Source of the DNA: Chryseobacterium camelliae | GTDB taxonomy: Bacteria; Bacteroidota; Bacteroidia; Flavobacteriales; Weeksellaceae | Reading direction: 5' to 3' | NCBI RefSeq assembly: GCF_027920545.1 | Contig: NZ_CP115859.1 | Span: 992,001-1,056,000 of the forward strand | Length of the DNA: 64,000 bases | Part shown: positions 40,585-49,160 of the stretch, in pieces | How positions within the stretch are numbered: the stretch's first letter is position 1 | Layout of the letters: every line of letters begins with the position of its first letter | Notes under the pieces: generated by a model | The model's input: the letters and a program-made list of their open reading frames with translations, nothing else | What the model was told of the DNA's origin: nothing | Databases searched by the model: none | Made by a program: the position numbers and the translations under genes

Positions 40585-43242
40585 ATGAAAATTAATAAAC
40601 TTAGTATTGCCGTCTTATTCTTATCTGGATCTGTATTTTATGCTCAGGAAATAAAAAAAGACACAGCAAGCAAAGAGAAAAAAATTGAAGGCGTAATCAT
40701 CCAGGGAAGCAGTAGTAAAAAAACTGAAACTGCAATATTAGGAGAACAGAAGAAAGCGATTATTCAAAAACAAGCTGTAAGTGCTGAAGAAATTTCAAGA
40801 AAAGGGATCTCAAATGTAGAACAGGGGCTTACTAAGGTAACAGGAATCACTACAGTAGAAGGAAGAGGTCTTTTCGTAAGAGGTTTGGAAGAACGATATA
40901 ATTATTTATTAATTAATGGTCTTGGTTCCCCTTCAAACAATCCATTTCAAAAAATTATTGCTTTAAAACAATTTCCAACTGATGTTGTAGGTAAACTGAA
41001 CATTTATAAGACATTTAACTCGAATCTTTACGGAGATTTTGCAGGGGCAACATTTGATATTGAAACTTTAACCGTTGATAAATCTTTTTCTAAAATAGAA
41101 TTCGGTATAGGTATAAATACTTTAAGTACTTTCAGAGATAATTTTAAAATTGCTGAAGGAGCTTCAGGAACAAAAGGATATTTGGGTTTAAATTCTGAAA
41201 ACCGACGTTTACCGGAGCAAGTAAGAGATTCAAGACCTAATAATTACATTTTTTCGCAAAATGAATCTCTACATGCCTTTAAAGATTCATGGAATGTAGA
41301 TAATATTAAATCTTTACCAAATACCAGTATAGTTTTCACTACTGCGCAGAAATTTAAAGCCGGAGAATCAGGAAACCTAAGTTTACTTTTCTCACTTAAC
41401 CAAAGTACAAAGTACGAGTATAAAGAAGGAAATAACAATCAATTCAGAGTACAACAAGGTACTACCGGTGCCACAAGTAGTATTGATAATATGAACTTCC
41501 TACAGCGTAAACAATATAACTTTGAGACAGAATCTTCCGTATTATTAGGCTTAGGCTATAAAAATAAAGGAACTACCTTAAATCTTAATGCTATTTATTT
41601 ACAATCTGCAAATAATATCATTGAAGATAATTTCGGATATAAAGATGGATTAATTCAGAACAAAACTTTTGGTTTTTTCAGGACCAACCAATTAGATATT
41701 TCCAGATTTTTGGATCTACAGCTTACAGGATCCCAAAAAATAAACGACAGACATAGTGTAAAAGCCGGAGGAAGTTATGTAATTAATAACTATAGCCAGC
41801 CGGATAGAAAAATTATTGAAGGAAACAGAGAAGATACTAGTAACCCTGGAAATTTTCTTCCTGAAAATCATGTAATGATGAGCTATGGAGGAAATAATCT
41901 TATTCGTCAGTATTTAGATGTAAATTCAAGATTCTATGGATCTGCCTTCGCAGAATATCAAATGAATTTAGGAGATAAGGGAGATAAAAAAGACTATCCA
42001 CTACAAATAAGTCTGGGTTATAATGGTTTTGCAGACCTTAGAAAAACTTCATATCGTTTTATTTTCGGGAAAAGACACCTAGATAACAATCCGTTTGTTG
42101 TAAATGTAGATCAACCACAAGATACCTTCAACCAAGCCATATTAAATGGAAATCTTTACTATCAGGAAGGTTCGGATATTTCTCAGTTTTTTTCAAGTTT
42201 TTATCAATTCGTAAACGGAGGATACGCCAATATCAATTATAAACCAACAGAAACTTGGGATATTTTATTAGGTGCAAGATTTGAAAACGATAAAACCATT
42301 ATTCGATATTCTGAACCTAGTGCTACTGAAAAAATAACTTTAGATAAGGACAAAAATTATTTCTTGCCTTCATTATCTATTAAAAAAGCGCTTAACTATA
42401 AAAACAATTTAAGATTTTCATTCAGTAAAACTGTTACCCGACCTATCCTGATTGAAACAATGCCTATAAAATATATAAGTCCAGATAACGTAAATATTTT
42501 AGGTAATCAGAACATTCAGGCCAGTAGTAATTATAATTTCGACTTAAAATGGGAATACTTCCCAACCAATAAAGAAATGTTTGCTGTAAATGTATTTGCT
42601 AAAAGAATTGACAACGCTATAGAACGTTCATTAGTTGCTTCAGGAGATGCTACAGGTTCTACCATTACATTCTTTAATGCAAAAAAAGCAGATCTTTTTG
42701 GAGTAGAGTTGGAAGGGATTTTAAACTTAGGAAGAATTTCTGAATCTCTGAACAAATTTACATTAGGTGCAAACACTACCATCATGCATACCAATGTAGA
42801 AAGAAGTGAAGATCAATTAAAAATGGAAGAACCAAAATGGTTTAAAGAAACTGGAGAAAAGCTTCGTAAAAGAGGCTTACAAGGAGCAGCCCCTTATACC
42901 ATCAATGCTGATTTGAAATATGAATATAAAAATTCTAAAAACTTTACAAAAACATTATCTCTAGTATATAATGTTTCCGGAAGTAAAATATTTGCAACAG
43001 GGGGGGCAGGTACAGATAATTATTATGAAAAGCCATTCCATCAATTAGACTTTGTATACCAAAATCAGATTAACAAAAACTGGAATGTAAAACTGGCTGT
43101 TCAAAATCTTTTAAATAGTGAATACAATATCCGCTTAGGGGATCGCAATTATACTTCACTTCAGCTTGAAGAGAATAACAATCTTCTTACTAATTATTAC
43201 AGAGGAATTAATTTTAACCTAACATTAGGATACACATTCTAA
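40585..43242 (+). CDS. TonB-dependent receptor
   Basis: An 885-residue outer-membrane receptor. The signal peptide ends near VFYAQEI, about residue 20. A short N-terminal segment lacks a carboxypeptidase-regulatory domain. The plug domain (about 45-170) contains GLTKVTGITTVEGRGLFVRGLEERYNYLLINGL, and a barrel of about 22 strands ends in the typical LTLGYTF. The start is placed at MKINKLS because the TTG upstream at 40555 lies in promoter DNA. A lipoprotein gene follows after about 41 bases, in place of a SusD gene. Substrate is unknown; proximity to a PhoB/PhoR-type pair suggests phosphate or an organophosphate, as inference. Confidence 0.9.
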   Translation: MKINKLSIAVLFLSGSVFYAQEIKKDTASKEKKIEGVIIQGSSSKKTETAILGEQKKAIIQKQAVSAEEISRKGISNVEQGLTKVTGITTVEGRGLFVRGLEERYNYLLINGLGSPSNNPFQKIIALKQFPTDVVGKLNIYKTFNSNLYGDFAGATFDIETLTVDKSFSKIEFGIGINTLSTFRDNFKIAEGASGTKGYLGLNSENRRLPEQVRDSRPNNYIFSQNESLHAFKDSWNVDNIKSLPNTSIVFTTAQKFKAGESGNLSLLFSLNQSTKYEYKEGNNNQFRVQQGTTGATSSIDNMNFLQRKQYNFETESSVLLGLGYKNKGTTLNLNAIYLQSANNIIEDNFGYKDGLIQNKTFGFFRTNQLDISRFLDLQLTGSQKINDRHSVKAGGSYVINNYSQPDRKIIEGNREDTSNPGNFLPENHVMMSYGGNNLIRQYLDVNSRFYGSAFAEYQMNLGDKGDKKDYPLQISLGYNGFADLRKTSYRFIFGKRHLDNNPFVVNVDQPQDTFNQAILNGNLYYQEGSDISQFFSSFYQFVNGGYANINYKPTETWDILLGARFENDKTIIRYSEPSATEKITLDKDKNYFLPSLSIKKALNYKNNLRFSFSKTVTRPILIETMPIKYISPDNVNILGNQNIQASSNYNFDLKWEYFPTNKEMFAVNVFAKRIDNAIERSLVASGDATGSTITFFNAKKADLFGVELEGILNLGRISESLNKFTLGANTTIMHTNVERSEDQLKMEEPKWFKETGEKLRKRGLQGAAPYTINADLKYEYKNSKNFTKTLSLVYNVSGSKIFATGGAGTDNYYEKPFHQLDFVYQNQINKNWNVKLAVQNLLNSEYNIRLGDRNYTSLQLEENNNLLTNYYRGINFNLTLGYTF

Positions 43243-43283
43243 ACTTTACTACAACAATTTTTAATAAATAAATCTAAAATAAA

Positions 43284-44504
43284 ATGAAAAAGAGAGTATT
43301 ATCATTATGTTCATTAGCTCTGGTAGCTTGTTTAACATTCACTTCGTGTTCTATCGATATTAATGATGGATTAGGAGGGGAAGAAAGTACTGTAACGACT
43401 CCTACAGACGGAGTTCTTGCTAATGGGGGAACTCTGGCCGGAACCATTACAAAGGACTTATTGATAAAAAAAGGAAACTATACAATAGATGGTATAGTAA
43501 AGGTAGCAGCAAACGTTACTTTAACTATAGAAGCAGGTGCTGTCTTTAATGTAGTAACTACCAAAACAAGTTCATTAGTTATTTTACAAGATGCTAAAAT
43601 TAATGCGCAAGGAACTATTTCCGAACCTATCGTTTTTACAACCTCTACAAAAACTCCAGGAGATTGGGGAGGAATTACAATTTATGGTAAAGCTCCAATT
43701 AAAGCCGCAAACGGAAATACAACTGCTCAGTCAGAAGATGGTAACAACTTAAGCTATGGAGGTACAGATGCCAATTCAAATTCTGGGGTAATGAAATTTG
43801 TAAGAGTAGAATATGCGGGTAAAAAAATTGGTGACGGAACATCTGAAACCAATTCTATGACTTTCTATTCTGTAGGTGCTGGTACTATACTTGAAAACCT
43901 TGTGGCTTATAAAGGTACAGATGATGGATATGAGTTTTTTGGAGGTACTGTAAGTGCTACCAATCTAATATCTTACGGGAATTATGATGATTCTTTTGAC
44001 TGGCAGGATGCTTGGAGCGGGCAAAACAACAGCAACTGGTTTGCTTACCAAACAGGAACGGGTAATTTTGGAATGGAAATTGAAGCTTCTGGAAATTCAG
44101 ATAATACAGCTCCAAAAATCAATACGGTAACACTTATAAGAGCGGCAAATACAAACCCTGAAAGTGCTGGTTCTGCAGAAATTTCTGCAATCCAATTCAA
44201 AAAACACGGAACAGGAATTTTCTCAAATGTATATATCAGTGGGTATAAAAATACTGGTACTCAAAAAGCTTATGCTGTTTTAATTCAGGATGCAGCTACA
44301 GAGACCAGCCAGGTTCTTACAGGAAAAGTGAAAGTAGAACCAATTAATTACGTTAATTCTGATAATGCTGGAGTTTGGGGATATGCTTATGTACAAGCCA
44401 ACCCTAAAACGTTTACAAACGCTGCTACAGTTACTAAAGTTTCTTTACCTACAGGAGCTTGGGCTACAGTAGACGGAGTAAACCTTCTTGCTGGATTACA
44501 ATAA
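43284..44504 (+). CDS. Beta-helix lipoprotein paired with the TonB-dependent receptor
   Basis: A 406-residue lipoprotein with lipobox FTSC at about residues 19-22, then a Gly/Thr-rich tether. The rest is built of repeating strand-turn units (VKVAANVTLTIEAGAVF, QDAKINAQGTISEPIVFT, and DDGYEFFGGTVSATNLISYG), which point to a right-handed parallel beta-helix of the kind found in surface glycan- or ligand-binding proteins. It has no SusD TPR helices. Co-transcription with the receptor is likely and a terminator follows. A ligand-capture role at the cell surface is inferred. Confidence 0.78.
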   Translation: MKKRVLSLCSLALVACLTFTSCSIDINDGLGGEESTVTTPTDGVLANGGTLAGTITKDLLIKKGNYTIDGIVKVAANVTLTIEAGAVFNVVTTKTSSLVILQDAKINAQGTISEPIVFTTSTKTPGDWGGITIYGKAPIKAANGNTTAQSEDGNNLSYGGTDANSNSGVMKFVRVEYAGKKIGDGTSETNSMTFYSVGAGTILENLVAYKGTDDGYEFFGGTVSATNLISYGNYDDSFDWQDAWSGQNNSNWFAYQTGTGNFGMEIEASGNSDNTAPKINTVTLIRAANTNPESAGSAEISAIQFKKHGTGIFSNVYISGYKNTGTQKAYAVLIQDAATETSQVLTGKVKVEPINYVNSDNAGVWGYAYVQANPKTFTNAATVTKVSLPTGAWATVDGVNLLAGLQ

Positions 44505-44530
44505 TCTAATATAGTTTTTCTCATATCAAA

Positions 44531-44567
44531 AAAACTCCCTGGAATAATTTCCAGGGAGTTCCTTTTA
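44531..44567 (+). terminator. Terminator of the TonB receptor operon
   Basis: A perfect 12-bp stem AACTCCCTGGAA/TTCCAGGGAGTT at 44533-44560 with a T-rich tail. Confidence 0.86.
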
Positions 44568-44605
44568 CAAAAAACAAGGATTAAAAAAACACAAATTATA
44601 TATCT

Positions 44606-45844
44606 CTAATTTTTCCGGAAAAAATTACCTTCATTCATCAAAGCTTGTACGTTTGACATTCTGGAAACGGCTTCCGCAGAACAGCTTGCATCCACCAAAA
44701 CAACATTCGCAGCATCTCCCGATTTTGGCCATTGCTGCTCTCCTTTGTCATTTAACGGAAGAATATTCTGAGTGGCAAATTCTAAGGCTCTGGAAAGCTT
44801 AAATTCGGAGCTGTAACCATACAATTCGGCAATTAAATTGGCTTTCTGCAACATATTTCCTGACCCGAACGTACTCCAGTAATCCTGAACATTATCATTT
44901 CCGATCAAAACGTTCACCCCGTGTTTTTTCAACGCAGGAATCGGCATTACTTTTCCTCTAAAAGGTACGGAGGAGGCAATTCCTACTTTTGAAGCAGCCA
45001 GCTTTTCAGCAATTTCTTCTGTTTCTTTTGTATTCAGATACGCTAGAGCAAAAGCATGGCTCACAAAAGTCTTTCCTTGAAGGTCAGGATTTTCAATGGC
45101 TTTATCAATTAAATACTGGATGGCTTTCATTCCCGATTCTCCGGTTTCATGCAAATGAATATCAATTCCTTTATTATAATCCAAAGCCAACTGAACCGTA
45201 AAGTCCAATACTTTCTCAATATTCCCGTCAATACTCAAAGGATCCAGTCCTCCGATAAAACCTACACTTTTCAGTTGCGCCGCTTCTTTAATTAAAGGAG
45301 CCGAATCTGTATAATAAACTCCATGTTGCGGAAAAGCGACCAATTCAGCCTTAAAAGAATCTTTCTTATTTTCTAACGCTTTTTCTAAATTTTCTAATGA
45401 TTTCAGCCCTGAAGTAGGATCAATATTAAAATGCGTTCTTGCAAAATTCGTCCCGTAATGTTGTAATAGATCAATTAATTGCCCTGCTCTTTCCACAGAA
45501 GTTTTCAAAAGCTTCGGGATGATTTCCTGTTCGTAGGCAATCATATCTTTTACAGATCTTCTTTTTGGCGAAAGAGCTTGCCAAGGAAGTCCGTACAGCG
45601 TTTTATCCAAATGAATGTGCATATCCTTGAAAGCGGGAAGCATCAGCTTTCCTTTCGCATCAATCGCTTTTGAATTCGCATCATTCGGCTTTACCGATTT
45701 TATTTTTCCGTCTTCAATTTCAATACAGAACAAACCGGTTTTTGTACTGATAACTTCTTCATGATCGTATTCAAAACCCGTTTCTAAACGGACATTTTTT
45801 AACGAATAATTTCCTTTTGCTGTAAATTGATAAGATGATTGCAT
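44606..45844 (-). CDS. Cytoplasmic amidohydrolase-family protein (paralogue of 47518-48849)
   Basis: A 412-residue amidohydrolase-superfamily enzyme without signal peptide. Metal ligands are visible in LPAFKDMHIHLDK (HxH pair), HLHETGESG, VSHAFAL and the Asp of LIGNDNVQD, a cytosine-deaminase/AtzF-like arrangement. It shares long blocks with the second amidohydrolase, such as KNVRLETGFEY, LPAFKDMHIHLDKT, AELVAFPQHGV and VLVDASCSAEAVSR. This copy stays in the cytoplasm and follows an AraC regulator by 77 bases. It has its own -7 element, which decides the ATG start over an upstream TTG. Confidence 0.87.
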   Translation of the reverse strand: MQSSYQFTAKGNYSLKNVRLETGFEYDHEEVISTKTGLFCIEIEDGKIKSVKPNDANSKAIDAKGKLMLPAFKDMHIHLDKTLYGLPWQALSPKRRSVKDMIAYEQEIIPKLLKTSVERAGQLIDLLQHYGTNFARTHFNIDPTSGLKSLENLEKALENKKDSFKAELVAFPQHGVYYTDSAPLIKEAAQLKSVGFIGGLDPLSIDGNIEKVLDFTVQLALDYNKGIDIHLHETGESGMKAIQYLIDKAIENPDLQGKTFVSHAFALAYLNTKETEEIAEKLAASKVGIASSVPFRGKVMPIPALKKHGVNVLIGNDNVQDYWSTFGSGNMLQKANLIAELYGYSSEFKLSRALEFATQNILPLNDKGEQQWPKSGDAANVVLVDASCSAEAVSRMSNVQALMNEGNFFRKN

Positions 45845-45862
45845 AACTCTCGTTTGGTCATA

Positions 45863-45870
45863 CAAAATTA
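45863..45870 (-). promoter_or_regulatory. -7 promoter element for the cytoplasmic amidohydrolase
   Basis: TAATTTTG on the minus strand, 18 bases before the chosen ATG at 45844. The TTG at its end lies in frame with the gene but inside the promoter. Confidence 0.58.
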
Positions 45871-45921
45871 CTCAGGCAAAATATTAAACAAGTGTATAAA
45901 TTATGTCTTATTTTGTACAGA

Positions 45922-46764
45922 TTATTCTTTGAATTGCGAAGGGGTCATTCCCGTCTGCACCTTAAAGAACTTGGAAAAACTGGCATGATCATAAAAACCC
46001 AGCTCGTAAACAATGTCTTTCACCGACATTTCTGAAACCTTTAATAAACGCTTTGCTTCCAGTAAAATTCTATCCTGAATTAATGAAGAAGCCGATGTAT
46101 TAAGGCTTTTCTTACAAACAATATTCAAGTAATTTGCAGAGATATTTAATTTGTCTGCATAAAACGAAACAGAACGTTCCGTCTTGAAATCTTCATTAAT
46201 CAGGTTTAAAAACTTTGAAATAATAGGATTCGAATTGTATATTTCAAAATCTTTAAACGCACCTTCCACCGATTTGCTTACCAGTAAGCCAATCAGTTCG
46301 CTTCTTTTCTGAATCAGCTCCCAGAATACTTTTTCCTCACTGAGTTCTTTCTTTATAGCTTGAAATTCATGCAGTAACAATTCATAAATTTCCCCTGAAA
46401 CCGTAAAAGCGGGATGCTGAAAATAATAAGAGGAGGAAAATCGTAAGGCAGGAAGAAAACTTTCATACCACTCTCTGCTGATCATCAACTGATAGCCAAT
46501 CGTTTCTTTTTCAATTGTCCATTGATGAACCTGATCCGGAAACACCAAATGAATCTGATGATTATCGACCTGATATTCAACAAAATCGATACTATGAACT
46601 CCTTTTCCTTTTTCGAAAAGATTAATGATAAAAAAATCGTGTTTATGAGGCTCATCGATCCGTCTTTCACCACTGAGTTCATTGAACAACAGATCACAAC
46701 CTTTTGATTGTTTCTCTGCAAATTCATGAATACCGAGAATAGGAAAATAATCTGATTGACTCAT
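45922..46764 (-). CDS. AraC-family transcriptional regulator
   Basis: A 280-residue regulator. The N-terminal cupin-like domain contains HKHDFFIINLFEKGKGVHSID, as in ligand-sensing AraC proteins, and the C-terminal region (about 180-280) has two helix-turn-helix units. The second is marked by SVKDIVYELGFYDHASFSKFFKVQTGMTPSQF, the AraC signature. It lies between two amidohydrolase genes and upstream of one of them, so it probably senses the substrate or product of these enzymes. A 10-bp perfect inverted repeat lies just before its start. Confidence 0.9.
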   Translation of the reverse strand: MSQSDYFPILGIHEFAEKQSKGCDLLFNELSGERRIDEPHKHDFFIINLFEKGKGVHSIDFVEYQVDNHQIHLVFPDQVHQWTIEKETIGYQLMISREWYESFLPALRFSSSYYFQHPAFTVSGEIYELLLHEFQAIKKELSEEKVFWELIQKRSELIGLLVSKSVEGAFKDFEIYNSNPIISKFLNLINEDFKTERSVSFYADKLNISANYLNIVCKKSLNTSASSLIQDRILLEAKRLLKVSEMSVKDIVYELGFYDHASFSKFFKVQTGMTPSQFKE

Positions 46765-46768
46765 ACCT

Positions 46769-46812
46769 CTGATTTTCTCCTAAAGTAATTAAATTTTATG
46801 AAAGAAAATCAG
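46769..46812. promoter_or_regulatory. Inverted repeat upstream of the AraC gene
   Basis: CTGATTTTCT at 46769-46778 and AGAAAATCAG at 46803-46812, perfect arms with a 24-base spacer, directly upstream of the AraC start. It may be an autoregulatory operator; a long-loop terminator of the upstream gene is less likely. Confidence 0.5.
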
Positions 46813-46833
46813 TCAGCTCTAAATTTTAATCGG

Positions 46834-47502
46834 CTAAGATTCCAGGATGTTCACAATTTCTTTAAAACCTAGAGATTTTGCATGTTGCAAAGGTGTTATT
46901 CCTTCCTTATCCGGAATATTCAGATCAGCTCCGTTATCTTTTAAAATCTGAACAATTTCCTGATGTTTTTGACCTCCGTTTCCAAGAATTACGGCTTCCA
47001 TCAAGGCAGTCCAGCCCAATCTGTTAACGTGATTCACAGGAAAACCTTTCGCTTTCACCAAAACTTTCACCGTTTCTACATGACCACGCTCACAGGCCGG
47101 AATCAGAGCCGTTCCATTATATCGGTTGAAAATATCAAATCTTGCCCCGTTTTCAAGAAACAGCCTCACCAATCCGGTTTGACCGCTTGCTCCGGCATAC
47201 AAGAAAGCAGAATCGGATCTTTCGTCCTGAAGATTCACATCAGCTTTAAAAGAAACCAGAAGCTTTGCCATTTCTGTCTGCTTATCAATCGTTGCTAGTA
47301 ACAATAACGAACGTCCGTTTCTATCCTGGGTATTAACATTCGCACCTTTTTCCAACGCAGATTTTACCGCTGCAATATCATTTTTCTTGACAAGGGCTAT
47401 AATATCTTTTTGCTGCATGACATTTTCGTTTTGAGGAGCAACCGATTGTGTTCCGCAAGCATTCAAACTTCCGAAGAAAAAAAGAAACAACCAACTTTTC
47501 AT
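46834..47502 (-). CDS. Ankyrin-repeat lipoprotein
   Basis: A 222-residue lipoprotein with signal peptide and lipobox LNAC (about residues 13-16), then about five ankyrin repeats of 33 residues. Typical units are GRSLLLLATIDKQTEMAKLL, NGTALIPACERGHVETVKVL and GWTALMEAVILGNGGQKHQEI. Ankyrin repeats bind other proteins. Lipid anchoring places it in the periplasm or on the surface, possibly holding or shielding the Tat-type amidohydrolase encoded 15 bases upstream in the same operon. That partnership is inference. Confidence 0.85.
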   Translation of the reverse strand: MKSWLFLFFFGSLNACGTQSVAPQNENVMQQKDIIALVKKNDIAAVKSALEKGANVNTQDRNGRSLLLLATIDKQTEMAKLLVSFKADVNLQDERSDSAFLYAGASGQTGLVRLFLENGARFDIFNRYNGTALIPACERGHVETVKVLVKAKGFPVNHVNRLGWTALMEAVILGNGGQKHQEIVQILKDNGADLNIPDKEGITPLQHAKSLGFKEIVNILES

Positions 47503-47517
47503 AATTCCTATTTTAAG

Positions 47518-48849
47518 TTAAAACACTACATTTCCCTGATGAATCAACGATTCCACATTCGAAATTCTTGAAACCGCTTCTGCAGAACAGCTTGCATCCA
47601 GGAAAACCAAATCTGCCTGGTCGCCCACTTTTGGCCATTGCTGAATTCCTTTATCATCTAACGGTAAAATATTAGCTGTTGCCAATTTTAAACTCCTTGA
47701 TAATAAAAATTCTGTAGACTGACCATATAGTTGAGCCATTAAATTTGCTTTTTGCAGCACGCTTCCGGTTCCGAAAGTATTCCAATGATCAACAATACTG
47801 TCATTCCCTGTTAATACTTTCACATGATGCTTATACAAGGTCGGAATCGGCATGATTAAACTGCCAAAAGGAATCGTGGAAACAATCCCGATTTCAGCAT
47901 TGCCTAATTTTTCGGCAACTTCTTCCTGTTTTGCCTTTTCCAGTTTCCCTAAAACAAAACAATGGCTTAAGTAGGTTTTTCCTTTCAAAGAAGGATTTTC
48001 ATTGACTTTTTGAATCAAGTATTCAACCGTTTTCAAACCGGATTCACCACTTTCATGAAGATGAATATCAATTCCTTTTTTGTTATCCAGAGCCAATTGA
48101 ACTGTAAAATCAATCGTTTTTTCTATCGCTCCGTCAATCGTAAACGGATCTACCCCGCCGATAAAGTCAATATCCATTTTCGCAGCTTCCTTCAGATAAG
48201 GAACCGAATCTGTATAAAAAACGCCATGTTGTGGAAAGGCCACCAATTCTGCTCCAAAAGTCTTCTTTTTGTTGTCTAAAGCCTTCTGTAGATTTTTTAA
48301 AGATTGTAATTTGGAAGTAGGTTCAATATTCACGTGACTTCTCGCAAAAGATGTTCCTTTCGATTGCAGCAGTTCGATCATTTTCTCTGCCTTGAAAGTA
48401 GAATTTTTCAGCAGTCCGGGCATCATCTGCTGTTCAAGAGCAATCATTCCTTTTACACCACCTGTTCTTCTTCTCACCGCTTGCCATTGATCTCCGTAAA
48501 AGGTTTTATCCAAATGAATATGCATATCTTTAAACGCCGGAAGCATTAAAAATCCTTTGGCATCAATCGCTTTTGCATTCGGCTGATTCGGAGAAATCCT
48601 TGTAATTTTCCCGTTTTCGGTTTCAAGATAAAACAAATCGGTTTTCGTGGCAACCACTTCCCCATCTTCATATTCAAAACCTGTTTCAAGGCGAACATTT
48701 TTTAAGGCCAATTTCCCTTTTGGAGAAACCGTTGTATCATTAAAAATTGAAGTTGCTCCCATCATGTTTGAAGTTAAAGCCAGTCCTGCCATCGCTAATG
48801 CTGAGTTTTTAAGAAAATCTTTACGGGATATGCTGCTTGAAGTGTTCAT
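47518..48849 (-). CDS. Exported amidohydrolase-family protein with Tat-like signal
   Basis: A 443-residue amidohydrolase. The N-terminus has SRKDFLKNSALAMAGLALTS, a twin-arginine-like signal in which the second Arg is Lys. The rest parallels the cytoplasmic copy: FKDMHIHLDKT, HLHESGESG, LSHCFVL and LTGNDSIVDHW. The similar metal set suggests the same or a related hydrolytic reaction on a cyclic amide or amidine, performed outside the cytoplasm. The ATG after a TTG at 48853 is chosen because it gives the compact signal peptide; a -7 element TACATTTG lies 17 bases before it. The ankyrin lipoprotein follows. Confidence 0.86.
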   Translation of the reverse strand: MNTSSSISRKDFLKNSALAMAGLALTSNMMGATSIFNDTTVSPKGKLALKNVRLETGFEYEDGEVVATKTDLFYLETENGKITRISPNQPNAKAIDAKGFLMLPAFKDMHIHLDKTFYGDQWQAVRRRTGGVKGMIALEQQMMPGLLKNSTFKAEKMIELLQSKGTSFARSHVNIEPTSKLQSLKNLQKALDNKKKTFGAELVAFPQHGVFYTDSVPYLKEAAKMDIDFIGGVDPFTIDGAIEKTIDFTVQLALDNKKGIDIHLHESGESGLKTVEYLIQKVNENPSLKGKTYLSHCFVLGKLEKAKQEEVAEKLGNAEIGIVSTIPFGSLIMPIPTLYKHHVKVLTGNDSIVDHWNTFGTGSVLQKANLMAQLYGQSTEFLLSRSLKLATANILPLDDKGIQQWPKVGDQADLVFLDASCSAEAVSRISNVESLIHQGNVVF

Positions 48850-48866
48850 TTCCAAATTATTTAAAA

Positions 48867-48874
48867 CAAATGTA
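48867..48874 (-). promoter_or_regulatory. -7 promoter element for the exported amidohydrolase
   Basis: TACATTTG on the minus strand, 17 bases upstream of the ATG at 48849. Confidence 0.55.
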
Positions 48875-49003
48875 GAAAGAATGAATTTCCTGAATGAGTA
48901 TAGATTATTACAATGTTTGTATGATTTATTTAATACAAACTAAATATTTTTCGGAACGACCTGAAGCTAACTTTGAGATTAATGGGAAAAGCAGTTATCA
49001 TCA

Positions 49004-49075
49004 TGTCGTTTCGACGAAGGAGAAATCTATTGTTAAACAGATTCTTCACTTCACTTTGTTCCGTTCAGAATGACA
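49004..49075. repeat. Imperfect palindromic intergenic repeat
   Basis: From TGTCGTTTCGACGAAGGAG to CCGTTCAGAATGACA the two halves are roughly complementary, with an inner AAATCT/AGATT stem near 49023-49045. The sequence resembles the dispersed palindromic repeats often found between genes in Chryseobacterium and related genera. No coding potential is seen. Confidence 0.6.
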
Positions 49076-49118
49076 GAAACACCATTCTTTAAAATAGTAA
49101 CACATTGTATTTAGGATC

Positions 49119-49152
49119 TAAAAAAGGATGAAGTAAAACTTCATCCTTTTAA
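49119..49152. terminator. Terminator for hemL
   Basis: A perfect 13-bp stem AAAAGGATGAAGT/ACTTCATCCTTTT at 49122-49150 with A- and T-rich flanks. Confidence 0.82.
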
Positions 49153-49160
49153 TTTATATC

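Noticed and set aside
38644..44504. SusCD-type polysaccharide utilisation locus
   Set aside because: There is a TonB receptor but no SusD-like TPR lipoprotein and no linked glycoside hydrolase; the GH13 gene is separate and cytoplasmic.
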